A stretch of 61,849 nt of DNA, from assembly GCF_003217295.1 (NCBI RefSeq), contig NZ_QJTJ01000018.1, forward strand, positions 1 through 61,849. The letters are read 5' to 3'. Each line of letters starts with the position of its first letter. Position 1 is the stretch's first letter. A program made the translations under genes and the position numbers. Under the pieces are notes generated by a model. The model did no database searches. It was not told the origin of the DNA and was given only the letters and a program-made list of their open reading frames with translations. This stretch comes from Ureibacillus chungkukjangi (GTDB lineage: Bacteria; Bacillota; Bacilli; Bacillales_A; Planococcaceae). This document shows, one piece after another, positions 7,435 through 15,855 of the stretch.

Positions 7435-8631
7435 ATGAATAAAAATACAAAGGTTGTTTTAGCAATCTTATTAGGGAATTTGTTTATCGCATTTTTAGGC
7501 ATTGGCTTGATTATTCCAGTGTTGCCTACAATCATGAATGAATTACAAATTTCCGGAACTGTTGTCGGTTATTTAACTGCCGCATTTGCGTTAACATCTC
7601 TTGTATTATCACCAATTGCAGGGCGATTTGCCGATAAATATGGTCGCAAGATTATGATAATATTGGGGCTCGCTACCTTTGCTGTTTCGGAGCTATTATT
7701 TGGATTAGGTAAAACAGTTGAAGTTTTATTTATTTCACGAATTTTAGGCGGTGTTAGTGGAGCATTTATCATGCCAGCTGTAATGGCGTACATTGCCGAT
7801 ATAACAACTATGGAAACAAGACCAAAAGCACTGGGCTACATGTCTGCTGCAATTAGTACAGGATTCATTATTGGACCAGGTGTTGGGGGCTTTCTTGCTG
7901 AAATAGGTACACGTGTGCCATTCTTTGCCGCAGCTGTGTTAGGTGTAGTCGCTACTGTGTTATCGATACTATTTTTAACAGAGCCTGAACGTACGGAGCA
8001 ACCAGAAGTTGTGGAACATGCTAAATCGAAATCTCCTTTAAAGAAGATCTTAATTCCAATGTTCTTAATTGCCTTTTTAATATTATTTATTTCATCATTT
8101 GGTCTAGCCGTGGTGGAATCGTTTATTAGCTTATATACAGACCATAAATTTGGCTTTGAACCGAGAGATATTGCGATTGTAATAACTGTTTCTGCTCTTA
8201 TTGGTGCATTATCACAGGTTTTACTATTCGATCGAATGACACAATGGTGGGGTGAAATTAAGTTAATTCGTCTTTGCCTTGTAATTTCAGCAATTTTTGT
8301 ATTTGCTATCACGCAAGTGTCTAGTTATTTAATGATTATTTTTGTTATTACGATGTGCTTCGTTGGATTCGATTTAATACGTCCGGCTGCAACCTCATAT
8401 CTATCCAAAATAGCAGGAAATGACCAAGGCTTTGTTGGTGGCATGAACTCTATGTTTACTTCACTTGCAAATGCAATTGGTCCAATTTTGGGTGGTATGC
8501 TATTTGATATTGATGTTGACTATCCATATTATCTAGCAACTGTATTTTTAGCAGTCGCGTTAGGAATTGCTTTAGTATGGAAAAAACCAGTACTCAAGCA
8601 ACCTGCCGAAACAGTAAGCGCAACAAAGTAA
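7435..8631 (+). CDS. MFS multidrug efflux transporter, NorA/Bmr-like
   Basis: The ~398-aa protein has 12 predicted membrane helices. It contains the MFS motif A region GRFADKYGRKIMI between helices 2 and 3 and the antiporter motif C-like region GFIIGPGVGGFLAE in helix 5. Both are typical of drug:proton antiporters of the NorA/Bmr/Blt group, as is the length. GAAAGTGAG precedes the ATG at 7435, so the GTG at 7423 is less likely. The upstream leader contains a terminator, which fits inducible expression. The exported compounds are unknown. Confidence 0.85.
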   Translation: MNKNTKVVLAILLGNLFIAFLGIGLIIPVLPTIMNELQISGTVVGYLTAAFALTSLVLSPIAGRFADKYGRKIMIILGLATFAVSELLFGLGKTVEVLFISRILGGVSGAFIMPAVMAYIADITTMETRPKALGYMSAAISTGFIIGPGVGGFLAEIGTRVPFFAAAVLGVVATVLSILFLTEPERTEQPEVVEHAKSKSPLKKILIPMFLIAFLILFISSFGLAVVESFISLYTDHKFGFEPRDIAIVITVSALIGALSQVLLFDRMTQWWGEIKLIRLCLVISAIFVFAITQVSSYLMIIFVITMCFVGFDLIRPAATSYLSKIAGNDQGFVGGMNSMFTSLANAIGPILGGMLFDIDVDYPYYLATVFLAVALGIALVWKKPVLKQPAETVSATK

Positions 8632-8641
8632 GGCACAAACT

Positions 8642-8671
8642 TTGAAATTACAAATGTTGTATTGGTATAAT
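8642..8671 (+). promoter_or_regulatory. Sigma-A promoter of the bacilliredoxin gene
   Basis: TTGAAA (8642-8647), an 18-bp spacer and a perfect TATAAT (8666-8671) lie 36 bp before the coding start. Confidence 0.75.
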
Positions 8672-8707
8672 AAGGATTAGTGAGTATATATGAAAGAGGT
8701 AGATACT

Positions 8708-9139
8708 ATGAACGCTTATGATGAATATATGAAGGGCATTGTGCAACCAATGCGCCAAGAATTGGTAGATGCAGGCTTTACCGAATTAACAACTCCTGAT
8801 GCTGTAAATGAATTTATGGCTTCTGCTAAAGGAGTTTCATTGGTAGTAATTAACTCTGTTTGTGGATGTGCTGCCGGTTTAGCACGTCCAGCAGTTCGCC
8901 AAGCTGTTGAAGCAGTAAAACCAGATCATCAGGCTACAGTTTTTGCTGGTCAAGACAAGGATGCAACAATGGCTATGCGTGGATTCTTTGAAGAAGTACC
9001 ACCTAGTTCACCATCTATTGCAGTGTTAAGAGATGGGCAATTAGAGTACTTCATCCCTCGTGATCAAATCGAAGGCTATCCAGTAGAACAAATTACTGAG
9101 CATTTAACAGGTGTATTAAAGCAAGCATGTGCACAATAA
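8708..9139 (+). CDS. brxA: Bacilliredoxin BrxA (YphP family)
   Basis: The 143-aa thioredoxin-fold protein has the characteristic SVCGCAAGLARPA active site (CGC) near residue 55, plus TVFAGQDKDAT and PPSSPSIAVL. It resembles B. subtilis YphP more than YqiW around GFTELTT and AAGLARPA. Bacilliredoxins remove bacillithiol from S-bacillithiolated proteins. AAAGAGGTAG sits 7 nt before the ATG at 8708, so the upstream ATG at 8690 is not used. The next gene overlaps its 3' end by 13 bp. Confidence 0.92.
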   Translation: MNAYDEYMKGIVQPMRQELVDAGFTELTTPDAVNEFMASAKGVSLVVINSVCGCAAGLARPAVRQAVEAVKPDHQATVFAGQDKDATMAMRGFFEEVPPSSPSIAVLRDGQLEYFIPRDQIEGYPVEQITEHLTGVLKQACAQ

Positions 9140-9915
9140 CTCTTGTTACAACTGCTGGTCGACCAGATGACCTATCTATGACACTGGCAAAAAAAGCTTG
9201 TGAGAAATTAAATATCCGTTTCGAGCCTCGTAATAAAAGGTCCGTTACGAAAATCAGTCAGCAATTTGATGCAAATATCATTGTTGCTGGTAAAAATCGT
9301 TATGAATATTATCCGAAAGGTGCAACTGCACCTTTCTTTTTTCATCCTAATTCTGCAGCTTTTCGTTTAAAGCGAGTTGCAAGGGGAGAGACAGACCCAT
9401 TCTTGGAAGCATGTAACATGGCTGTGGGAGATTCCCTCTTGGATTGCACATTAGGCATGGGTGCTGACGCAATGCTAGCTGCGTTTATAGCAGGAGAAAC
9501 TGGTAAAGTAGTGGGGCTAGAGGATGATGAAAATGTTGCATTTATTGTCGATAACGGTATGAAAACCTATGATACTACTGAATTACCCCTAACTAGCTGT
9601 ATGCGTCATATTGAAGTTGTCCAAAGTGAAGCAATAGAGTATTTAAAACAACAAAAGGATAACTCCTTTGATATAGTATACATGGATCCCATGTTTGAAG
9701 AGGTTATCGAAGAATCCAACAATTTTGAAGCACTCCGTGAAGCCGGCAGTCATGTACAGCTTTCGCAGGAATGGGTAGACGAGGCATTACGAGTAGCTAG
9801 AAAACGAGTCGTTTTAAAAGCACACTTTCGGTCAACATTTTTTGAGGATTTCGGATTTAAAAGAGAAATACGCTTAACCTCCAAGTTTCATTATGGGGTT
9901 TTGGTTAAGGAATAG
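9127..9915 (+). CDS. Class I SAM-dependent methyltransferase (YpiP-like)
   Basis: The 262-aa protein contains DPFLEACNMAVGDSLLDCTLGMGADAMLAA. This corresponds to motif I of a class I methyltransferase with the glycine loop replaced by CTLGMGAD, as in the RsmJ/YpiP group. VYMDPMFEE near residue 190 corresponds to the DPMF catalytic or substrate motif. RsmJ methylates 16S rRNA in enterobacteria; whether this relative acts on rRNA is inference. Translation is probably coupled to brxA through the 13-bp overlap. Confidence 0.75.
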   Translation: MCTITLVTTAGRPDDLSMTLAKKACEKLNIRFEPRNKRSVTKISQQFDANIIVAGKNRYEYYPKGATAPFFFHPNSAAFRLKRVARGETDPFLEACNMAVGDSLLDCTLGMGADAMLAAFIAGETGKVVGLEDDENVAFIVDNGMKTYDTTELPLTSCMRHIEVVQSEAIEYLKQQKDNSFDIVYMDPMFEEVIEESNNFEALREAGSHVQLSQEWVDEALRVARKRVVLKAHFRSTFFEDFGFKREIRLTSKFHYGVLVKE

Positions 9916-9933
9916 TGAATTTGAAAGCAGTAG

Positions 9934-9970
9934 GAGATGAGAGCGGTGTTGGCGTTCTCATCTCTTTTTT
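9934..9970 (+). terminator. Terminator after brxA-methyltransferase
   Basis: GAGATGAGA and TCTCATCTC flank a 13-nt loop, followed by a run of T. Confidence 0.85.
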
Positions 9971-10129
9971 TATTTTGAGGAATATGAATGAAACTTGTTT
10001 GGAGAAGGAGTAAGGAGTGAAACGATTTTCATCCGGTTCTTGAAACTCATTATAAGAAAATCTTGATACGTAACAAGCTTCATCTCAAAACCCCCACACA
10101 ATCCTCATATCCGTCAAAAACACTAAAAC

Positions 10130-10168
10130 AAAAAAGTAGCGAAGAAAATCAAAGTTTTCTTCACTACT
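10130..10168 (-). terminator. Terminator of the amino-acid ABC operon
   Basis: AGTAG-GAAGAAAA pairs with TTTTCTTC-CTACT. A run of A at the plus-strand 5' side gives the U-tail on the minus strand, just after the ATPase gene. Confidence 0.8.
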
Positions 10169-10172
10169 CTAT

Positions 10173-10919
10173 CTACTTATAATTCCTCTGTAAAAACATT
10201 TTTGTCCGCTCGGCTTGTGGGTTAGAGAAGAAGTCTTTTGGGATGCCAGATTCAATGATTTCTCCGCCATCCATAAAGACAACGCGATCTGCAACTTCTC
10301 TTGCGAAGCCCATTTCATGGGTAACTACAATCATTGTCATGCTTTCTTCTGCTAAATCCTTCATAACTTTTAATACTTCTCCTGTTAGCTCTGGGTCTAG
10401 GGCAGAAGTTGGTTCATCAAATAATAAGATATCTGGATTTAACATGAGCGCACGAGCAATAGCAACACGTTGTTTTTGTCCACCAGATAAGTTGGAAGGG
10501 TAGGCATCCGCCTTCTCCGTTAAACCTACTTTATCTAACAAATCTTTTGCATGGGTTTCAATTTCAATAGCTGGTTGATGATTTAGTAGCTTAGGTGCCA
10601 TTTCAAGATTTTGTTTTACAGTTAGGTGGGGGAATAGGTTGAAATGCTGAAATACCATCCCCATCTTGCCAGTTACTTTTTTAATATCATTAGGTTTTAC
10701 GTAAACTCCATCGTGTACTAAATAATCATTGTCGATTTGGATGCTCCCACCATTGATTTGTTCTAGATTGATTAAGCTACGTAATAATGTACTTTTACCG
10801 GATCCAGATGGACCGATAATTGCAACAACCTCATTCTTTTCTAGTGAAAAGGAAATTTGCTTGAGTACTTCGTTTGTACCAAAGGATTTTTTTAAATTAG
10901 AAACCTGGATTAGTGACAT
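10173..10919 (-). CDS. Polar amino-acid ABC transporter ATPase (GlnQ type)
   Basis: The 248-aa ABC ATPase has Walker [11 protein letters not shown]-loop [10 protein letters not shown], signature LSGGQKQR, Walker [15 protein letters not shown] and switch His VVTHEMGFA. The FNLFPH sequence is typical of the GlnQ/HisP polar amino-acid subfamily. It energises the permease encoded 12 bp upstream. It is the last gene of a binding protein-permease-ATPase cluster on the minus strand. Confidence 0.95.
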   Translation of the reverse strand: MSLIQVSNLKKSFGTNEVLKQISFSLEKNEVVAIIGPSGSGKSTLLRSLINLEQINGGSIQIDNDYLVHDGVYVKPNDIKKVTGKMGMVFQHFNLFPHLTVKQNLEMAPKLLNHQPAIEIETHAKDLLDKVGLTEKADAYPSNLSGGQKQRVAIARALMLNPDILLFDEPTSALDPELTGEVLKVMKDLAEESMTMIVVTHEMGFAREVADRVVFMDGGEIIESGIPKDFFSNPQAERTKMFLQRNYK

Positions 10920-10931
10920 GCTATTTCACCT

Positions 10932-11588
10932 CTATTCAAATTTATATCGACGTTCTAGCCATTTAAAGAACATAGTTAAGATTAACGTCATGATTAAGTA
11001 AATAACCCCTGCAATGAAGTAGGGAACAATGGTAAAGTCTCTGTTTACAGCTGTTTGTGCAAAGTGTAAAAGCTCTGGTACCGCAACTGCGTAAAGTAAG
11101 GCAGTATCTTTAATAAGGGTAATAGATTCGTTTGAAACAGCTGGTAAAGCAACACGGAACATTTGTGGCAGGATTACACGAGTGGTTGTTTGCCATTTTG
11201 ATAAGCCTAACACTTGAGCCGCTTCGTATTGCCCTTTATCAATAGCAAGTAATCCTCCGCGGAAAATCTCTGCAAAATAAGCAGCATAGTTTAATACAAA
11301 TCCGATACATGCTGCAACAAAGCGATCGAATACTAAATACTCGCCGATAATTGGTAGCATTGGTAAACCAAAGCAAATTAATAAAAGCTGTAATAAGAGT
11401 GGTGTCCCACGCATGATAGTTATATAGCTCTGAGCAAGCCACGATAATGGTTTAAAGCTACTTTTTACTGCTAAAGTAAGCAAGAAACCAAGTGGAATTG
11501 AAACAATTATTGCAATGAAGAAAAGGAGTACCGTCATTTGAGCTCCTTCAAGCATTGGCCAAATAATCTTATTCCAATATTCAACCAT
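10932..11588 (-). CDS. Polar amino-acid ABC transporter permease
   Basis: The 218-aa HisM/GlnP-type permease has about five membrane helices. It contains the His/Glu/Gln/Arg permease motif ITIMRGTPLLLQLLL and the EAA loop EAAQVLGLSKWQTTTRVILPQ that docks to the ATPase. A single permease gene implies a homodimer. A terminator-like hairpin separates it from the binding-protein gene, so it is probably expressed at lower level. Confidence 0.95.
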   Translation of the reverse strand: MVEYWNKIIWPMLEGAQMTVLLFFIAIIVSIPLGFLLTLAVKSSFKPLSWLAQSYITIMRGTPLLLQLLLICFGLPMLPIIGEYLVFDRFVAACIGFVLNYAAYFAEIFRGGLLAIDKGQYEAAQVLGLSKWQTTTRVILPQMFRVALPAVSNESITLIKDTALLYAVAVPELLHFAQTAVNRDFTIVPYFIAGVIYLIMTLILTMFFKWLERRYKFE

Positions 11589-11642
11589 TGTATTTCCTCC
11601 TCGAGTTGTTAAAAAATCGTGTTGTAATTCGATCTTAGATTC

Positions 11643-11682
11643 AAAAAGATAAGAGCTTCACATGGATATGGAAACTCTTATC
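11643..11682 (-). terminator. Intra-operon terminator between binding protein and permease
   Basis: On the minus strand GATAAGAG and CTCTTATC close a long loop and are followed by T5. It lies in the 124-bp gap inside the operon and would allow high binding-protein and lower permease expression, as is common for ABC importers. Confidence 0.7.
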
Positions 11683-11712
11683 AAGTGATTTTCATTTAAT
11701 TAGTCTGTGAAA

Positions 11713-12495
11713 TTATTTGAGTACAATGTCTTCGCCAAACCATTTTGTAGAGATTTCAGCTGAAGTGCCATCTTCATTCATAGCATCTAAAGCAGCTTGT
11801 ACTTTTCCTAGAAGCTCTTCATTACCTTTTTTCACACCAACAGCGTATTGTTCAGGCGCTAAGGATTCTTCTAAAATTTTGAAGGTATCAGCTTGCTGAG
11901 TCATGAAGTATTCACCAACAACTTTGTCGATTACAACTGCTTCTACACGACCTGCTTTTAGATCAGTCAAAGCTAAAACATTATCTTTATACTCATTTAA
12001 AGTTACTTTTTCACTGATAGGATTAGCGTTTAAAGCATCTAATGCTGAAGATAAAGCCTGTATGCCTACCTGTTTGTCAGCAAGGTCATTTAATGAAGTA
12101 ATTTTTGAATCGGCTAAAGTCATCACAACTTGAGCATTTTCTAAATAGGCCTCTGTAAATAAGACTTTTTGTTTACGCTCTTCTGTAACTGTATAGCCAT
12201 TCCAGATTAAATCAATACGTCCACTGCTTAATTCAGATTCTTTTGTAGACCAATCAATTGGCTGGAACTTTACGTCTACATCCATGTGCTTTGCAGCAGC
12301 AGTAGCTAAATCAATATCAAATCCTACGATTTCGTTGTTATCATCACGGAATCCCATCGGCGCAAACGTGTCATCTATACCAATAATTAAGGAATCCTTA
12401 CCAGAAGCACCTTCTGATTTGTCATCAGCTCCACAAGCGGCAACTACCGTTAAAATTAATGCTAGGATAAAAACTAGTGAAAATTTACGTTTCAT
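11713..12495 (-). CDS. Polar amino-acid-binding lipoprotein
   Basis: The 260-aa protein starts with a lipoprotein signal peptide whose lipobox is VVAACG. A family-3 solute-binding domain follows: LIIGIDDTFAPMGFRDDNNEIVGFDIDLA, then GRIDLIWNGYTVTEER, then QYAVGVKKGNEELLGKV. The pattern is that of cystine/glutamine/arginine-type receptors anchored outside the membrane. The exact ligand is not decided by sequence. It is the first gene of the three-gene importer, transcribed from a good promoter about 100 bp upstream. Confidence 0.93.
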   Translation of the reverse strand: MKRKFSLVFILALILTVVAACGADDKSEGASGKDSLIIGIDDTFAPMGFRDDNNEIVGFDIDLATAAAKHMDVDVKFQPIDWSTKESELSSGRIDLIWNGYTVTEERKQKVLFTEAYLENAQVVMTLADSKITSLNDLADKQVGIQALSSALDALNANPISEKVTLNEYKDNVLALTDLKAGRVEAVVIDKVVGEYFMTQQADTFKILEESLAPEQYAVGVKKGNEELLGKVQAALDAMNEDGTSAEISTKWFGEDIVLK

Positions 12496-12545
12496 AATAA
12501 TCTGTCTCCCTTGTTGTTTATATTATTTTATTTATCTATTTAATT

Positions 12546-12614
12546 GTGAATAACGCTTTCACTCACTAAATTACTAACGTGTTAAAGGATAGCATATTGC
12601 TAGATTTGTGTCAA
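12546..12614 (-). promoter_or_regulatory. Sigma-A promoter and cre-like palindrome of the amino-acid ABC operon
   Basis: On the minus strand TTGACA (12609-12614), a 17-bp spacer and TATCCT (12586-12591) form a good promoter. The palindrome GTGAAAGCGTTATTCAC (12546-12562) lies just downstream. It resembles a CcpA cre site with one extra base. The promoter is clear; CcpA control is only a possibility. Confidence 0.65.
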
Positions 12615-12740
12615 TAAAGGTCGGATTGTATAAAATAAAAACAAATTGTTCAGAAAAATATAAACTTCCTATTACATAATGTATATATGGGAAGTAGCTA
12701 TCAATGGGTTTTACTTTACACTTAAGATATGTTATAGTAG

Positions 12741-12960
12741 TTTTATGTTATTTTTAGGTTTGATGTAAATAAATTTGGCGTTTCGCTAGAGTTTTTAAAG
12801 ATACTTATTCACACTGGCGCAAGTTGAGGCTTGCAAGGACGCAAAAGTAGGTAGGGTTTGCGTTGCTTAGGTTAGAAAGCGTTTAGTGGAATTTTACCGC
12901 GGTTGGTAAATGCACGAGGTTGCATTATATTATAAAATTCCCCTGATGATAGGGTAGAGA
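12741..12960 (+). ncRNA. Candidate structured RNA of unknown family
   Basis: This gene-free stretch folds into two branched domains. Domain 1 is closed by TTC-CACT-type pairing (12809-12816 with 12885-12891). It encloses the hairpins GCAAG/CTTGC (around 12819-12834) and GACGCAAA/TTTGCGTT (12838-12864). Domain 2 is a three-way junction closed by GGAATTTTA/TAAAATTCC (12888-12941), enclosing TACC/GGTA and ATGCA/TGCAT hairpins. A CCCT/AGGG hairpin follows and a strong terminator lies at 12995. A weak promoter (TATAGT near 12733) precedes it. I could not match it to a known riboswitch, 6S, SRP, tmRNA or RNase P. Ends are approximate. Confidence 0.45.
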
Positions 12961-12994
12961 CATTCTTTATTTATATTTTTCCATAGAAATACTA

Positions 12995-13024
12995 AAGGGG
13001 TATCCGAATAATCGGATACCCCTT
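12995..13024 (+). terminator. Strong hairpin after the candidate RNA
   Basis: AAGGGGTATCCGA and TCGGATACCCCTT form a 13-bp perfect stem with a 4-nt loop. The downstream U-tract is short (TTGTCTAATTTT). Confidence 0.7.
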
Positions 13025-13082
13025 GTCTAATTTTAGAAATAAAATGTAACTAGAAAGTAGCTCTTTAGAGCAAGATTTCGTC

Positions 13083-13122
13083 AAAAAAGGGAGTGTCTCA
13101 ATGAATTTTAAGACACTCCCTT
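13083..13122 (-). terminator. Terminator of the 23-aa membrane-peptide gene
   Basis: AAGGGAGTGTCT and AGACACTCCCTT make a 12-bp stem. The A6 run on the plus strand is the U-tail of a minus-strand transcript. Confidence 0.8.
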
Positions 13123-13132
13123 ACTATGTGAA

Positions 13133-13204
13133 TTAGTCAGTGAAGCACATAGATGTTAAATAACCTAGTAAAAGTAATAAACCAAATCCTGCTGCGATTT
13201 CCAT
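13133..13204 (-). CDS. Small single-pass membrane peptide, 23 aa
   Basis: On the minus strand GGGAGG is followed by ATG with good spacing and a 23-codon frame reading MEIAAGFGLLLLLGYLTSMC plus FTD. It is one hydrophobic helix with an acidic C-terminus, and a strong terminator follows. A proper binding site plus a dedicated terminator argue that it is a real gene. It slightly resembles KdpF-like subunits, but no kdp genes are here. Many sporulating Bacillales carry such tiny membrane peptides of unknown role. Confidence 0.6.
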   Translation of the reverse strand: MEIAAGFGLLLLLGYLTSMCFTD

Positions 13205-13351
13205 ATTGCAAACCTCCCTTGATAAAAAAAACACGCTTTATTTACAATATTATTGTACAATGAAATAGTAAAAGATGAAACCTTTTAATGATTTAAACGT
13301 ACTAATTAATAGAAGGTTTTTACAAAATTGTGCGATATTGAAGGTGATTTC

Positions 13352-13957
13352 ATGAAAAAATGGATGCAGAAAACCCTAGTCATAACAGTAGCATTATTAA
13401 CATTTGGATTAATAACTCCGAATCATGAAATTTGGGATAGTTTAGAGAACAACCATTCCAATAACGGTTCTCAGGGTAGTAATGTCGAAAGTAATAATAC
13501 AGAACTATCATCAACCATAGTTGAAGATAGTTTTTCCAAAGTTGAAAGTATTGATACACCTGATCTAGAACCTATCTTAGTCGCAGCAAAAGAACAATCA
13601 TACATAAAATTTGGTTCAAGAATAGCACCTGTTATTAGCGATGAATTCGAACAAAGAATTTACCCGAAATTAGAAGAAGTACTCGACCTAACATTATCAC
13701 GCCTTGATAATGATTCCTTTAAATATGTAGCAATTTCAAATCAGCCAAGTGGCGAGTACAACGAGAAGATTTTCAATATCTCAGATGGGACAAGCGGTAA
13801 AGACTTAATTCGCTTCCATGTACGCACTGAAAAACGACCACAAGAAGGCTATTACTATAATTTCCATTATCACACATCTGAAGACAATTTCATCTCACAC
13901 CACTCATTAGGCGATATTTACTGGAGCAAAAATACACCGCCGAAATGGTTGTCCTAA
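13352..13957 (+). CDS. ypjP: YpjP-like protein with N-terminal signal/anchor
   Basis: The ~201-aa protein begins MKKWMQKTLVITVALLTFGL, a signal peptide or anchor, followed by a Ser/Asn-rich linker. A conserved domain from about residue 70 contains SFSKVESIDTPDLEP, then LIRFHVRTEKRP, then YYYNFHYHTSEDNF, and ends SLGDIYWSKN-TPPKWLS. This pattern is that of B. subtilis YpjP, whose function is unknown. AAGGTGA sits 5 nt before the ATG at 13352. In B. subtilis ypjP adjoins thyB-dfrA; here thyA lies 17 kb away. A decayed copy of its 3' end lies at about 15565. Confidence 0.75.
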   Translation: MKKWMQKTLVITVALLTFGLITPNHEIWDSLENNHSNNGSQGSNVESNNTELSSTIVEDSFSKVESIDTPDLEPILVAAKEQSYIKFGSRIAPVISDEFEQRIYPKLEEVLDLTLSRLDNDSFKYVAISNQPSGEYNEKIFNISDGTSGKDLIRFHVRTEKRPQEGYYYNFHYHTSEDNFISHHSLGDIYWSKNTPPKWLS

Positions 13958-13986
13958 AACACCCGTTCAGTTACGGGTGTTTTTTT
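13958..13986 (+). terminator. ypjP terminator
   Basis: AACACCCGT and ACGGGTGTT flank TCAGTT and are followed by T7. Diverged relatives of this hairpin occur at 15590-15615 and 16241-16266. Confidence 0.9.
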
Positions 13987-14216
13987 CATGGAAATTGTTA
14001 ATATATCAACATATTGAAGAAATTAACATTTATTGTTAGTTGATGTGAAAATGGCAAAAATATCATATACCCCAAATTGTACCCCAAAATCTAATTATCG
14101 CTGGGTTTTTTAATTAGTCACACATTTATCGTTCTTGATGAATACATCCAAACTATTTTAGGAAAACTTTCTGTATGCTAAAAATCTTTAAAATAAAATG
14201 AAATTGAGTGGAATAT

Positions 14217-15041
14217 ATGCGAGCTGTTATTACAGTCATTCTTTTAACAATTACCTTGTTCATAAACTGTTCCAGTGTTTTAGCAAATGAAGAAGGTGTG
14301 GGTATTCAGATAGAAATGCTCCCTTGGAAAAAAGCGAATGGGATTTTGCCAAAGTACAGCAAGTTTACAGTATTGGATGTGGAGACAGGGAAAATGTTTA
14401 AGGTGCAGAGACGTGCAGGAAACCGCCATGCGGACGTTCAGCCCTTGACTTCGAAAGATACGAAAATAATGAAAGAGATATATGGCGGCAAATGGAGCTG
14501 GAAGCGAAGAGCTATTATTGTCATTCATCACGATCAATGGATTGCGGCTTCAATGCATGGGATGCCACATGGGGCTGGTGCTTTAGAAAATAATTTTCCT
14601 GGTCATTTTTGCATCCATTTTTATGGAAGTAAGACCCACAGCACAAACTCTATGGATTTATCCCATAAACTAATGATTTTAAAAGCAGCAGGCAAACTTC
14701 AAGAGTATGTTGCCAGCGCAGACCCGTATGAATTAATTAATGCATATGTAGCCGGATTTAAGCAGCAGGATTCCCGCATAATCTCAATCATTTCCCATCA
14801 GCAAATTGACTGGAAAGAGTATATTAAATCGATTGAAAATATAAATTTAAAAAACATATCTATTTTTCCTGTTGAAGATCTAGTAAATGAAATAAGTCTT
14901 CAAGTGCCAGTTGAAATCGAATGGATGAGTGATAATTCACAAAGAAAATACTTTAAAGGGAATATTTACTTAGTCCGTTTTTCCCCCGCAGATGCATGGA
15001 AAATAGATAGTATACGGTTTTTAAAAGATAGTAGTATTTAA
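14217..15041 (+). CDS. Secreted protein, possible cell-wall-associated domain
   Basis: The ~274-aa protein has an N-terminal signal peptide (MRAVITVILLTITLFINCSS, then VLANEE). The mature part contains FKVQRRAGNRHADVQPL, MHGMPHGAG and NNFPGHFCIHFYGSKTHS. The GHFCIHF-x-S-x-TH signature recurs in secreted Firmicutes proteins, often joined to peptidoglycan-binding domains. It hints at an extracellular metal- or wall-related enzyme with His and Cys candidates. The function is not established. The binding site (GAGTGGA) is weak, and a GTG at 14208 is an alternative start. Confidence 0.65.
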   Translation: MRAVITVILLTITLFINCSSVLANEEGVGIQIEMLPWKKANGILPKYSKFTVLDVETGKMFKVQRRAGNRHADVQPLTSKDTKIMKEIYGGKWSWKRRAIIVIHHDQWIAASMHGMPHGAGALENNFPGHFCIHFYGSKTHSTNSMDLSHKLMILKAAGKLQEYVASADPYELINAYVAGFKQQDSRIISIISHQQIDWKEYIKSIENINLKNISIFPVEDLVNEISLQVPVEIEWMSDNSQRKYFKGNIYLVRFSPADAWKIDSIRFLKDSSI

Positions 15042-15197
15042 ACGATTTAAAATAAATTTTTGGAGCCATCACTATGAATAGGATGATTTTACAAAGATAT
15101 ATAGTTAAGTAAATCATACTCTGAAGAATATACCATCCCTAGTTATTTCTACACCATTATAAATATATTTCAATCTTAATACGCAGTCATTAAGCAG

Positions 15198-15229
15198 TAA
15201 AACCAGGTATTTATTTCCTGGTTTTTTCT
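15198..15229 (+). terminator. Terminator downstream of the secreted protein
   Basis: AAAACCAGG and CCTGGTTTT flank an AT loop, followed by a T-run. It lies 157 bp after the stop codon. Confidence 0.8.
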
Positions 15230-15270
15230 TATTGAAAAATAAAATCATTAGTTCTGTAATTAAAATATGA

Positions 15271-15408
15271 ATGTGTGTTGGATTTTTTTGGGGTAGTTAT
15301 GAAGAGTCAGATGTTAAAAGCTATGCAACGTAATCTGCTAGGGATTTTATCTACGTCTCAAAATCTGGTGAAATCGCAAAAGGTGCATTAAAGTTAGAAG
15401 AGTTTTAG
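15271..15408 (+). pseudogene. Remnant ORF with internal stop
   Basis: One frame reads MCVGFFWGSYEESDVKSYAT, a TAA, then SARDFIYVSKSGEIAKGALK-LEEF and a final stop. The second half looks like ordinary protein sequence but has no start codon or binding site of its own. It is probably the decayed tail of a gene. The parent family is not recognised. Confidence 0.35.
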
Positions 15409-15549
15409 ATGGTTCGTTTGTAGTGTTTTGCTTTACCAAGCAAAATTTACTCTAATATACTAAATATGAAAAAGTTTGAAACCTAAGACTTATAAAAACA
15501 TTGATTCTAAATGGTATTGCAAATTGAAAACATTCTATAACAAATTGGA

Positions 15550-15667
15550 ACGTGCTCTGGACCAAAAATACTCTGTGAATGGTTATCCTAAAACATCCAT
15601 TCAGTTACGGGTGCTTCTTCATGGAAATGTTGATATATCAACGTATTGAAGAAGTTAATATTTATTG
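15550..15667 (+). repeat. Decayed copy of the ypjP 3' end and terminator
   Basis: The stretch from 15565 to 15667 matches 13923-14035. GGACCAAAAATAC corresponds to GGAGCAAAAATAC, ATGGTTATCCTAAAAC to ATGGTTGTCCTAAAAC, and the hairpin TCAGTTACGGGTG and the downstream TATATCAAC-TATTGAAGAA are shared. In frame it ends EWLS-stop as ypjP ends KWLS-stop, with a stop codon inside. It is a partial, degenerate duplication. The rest of 15042-15855 shows no intact gene. Confidence 0.7.
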
Positions 15668-15855
15668 AAGTATCTCCTACAAGAGCTCAAAGCTCGAAAT
15701 TCGCGATTTTCATACCAGTTAAAAGTTAAGGCTTATTCTCCTCATAACTTTAATGAATACTGAAACTTTTTGATGACTTATCCGTAAAGATTGAGCATAC
15801 AAAATTTTATAAGTTGCGAAATTGTATTAATAAATATAGAAAGGGAGTGACCGAA

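Noticed and set aside
12496-12720. T-box or SAM riboswitch before the amino-acid ABC operon
   Set aside because: The leader from the mapped promoter is only about 85 nt, too short, and has no T-box sequence or terminator.
12811-12870. c-di-GMP-I riboswitch (GGACGCAAA motif)
   Set aside because: GGACGCAAA is present, but the GNRA-capped P2, the tetraloop receptor and the GCC partner do not align, and no c-di-GMP-related gene follows.
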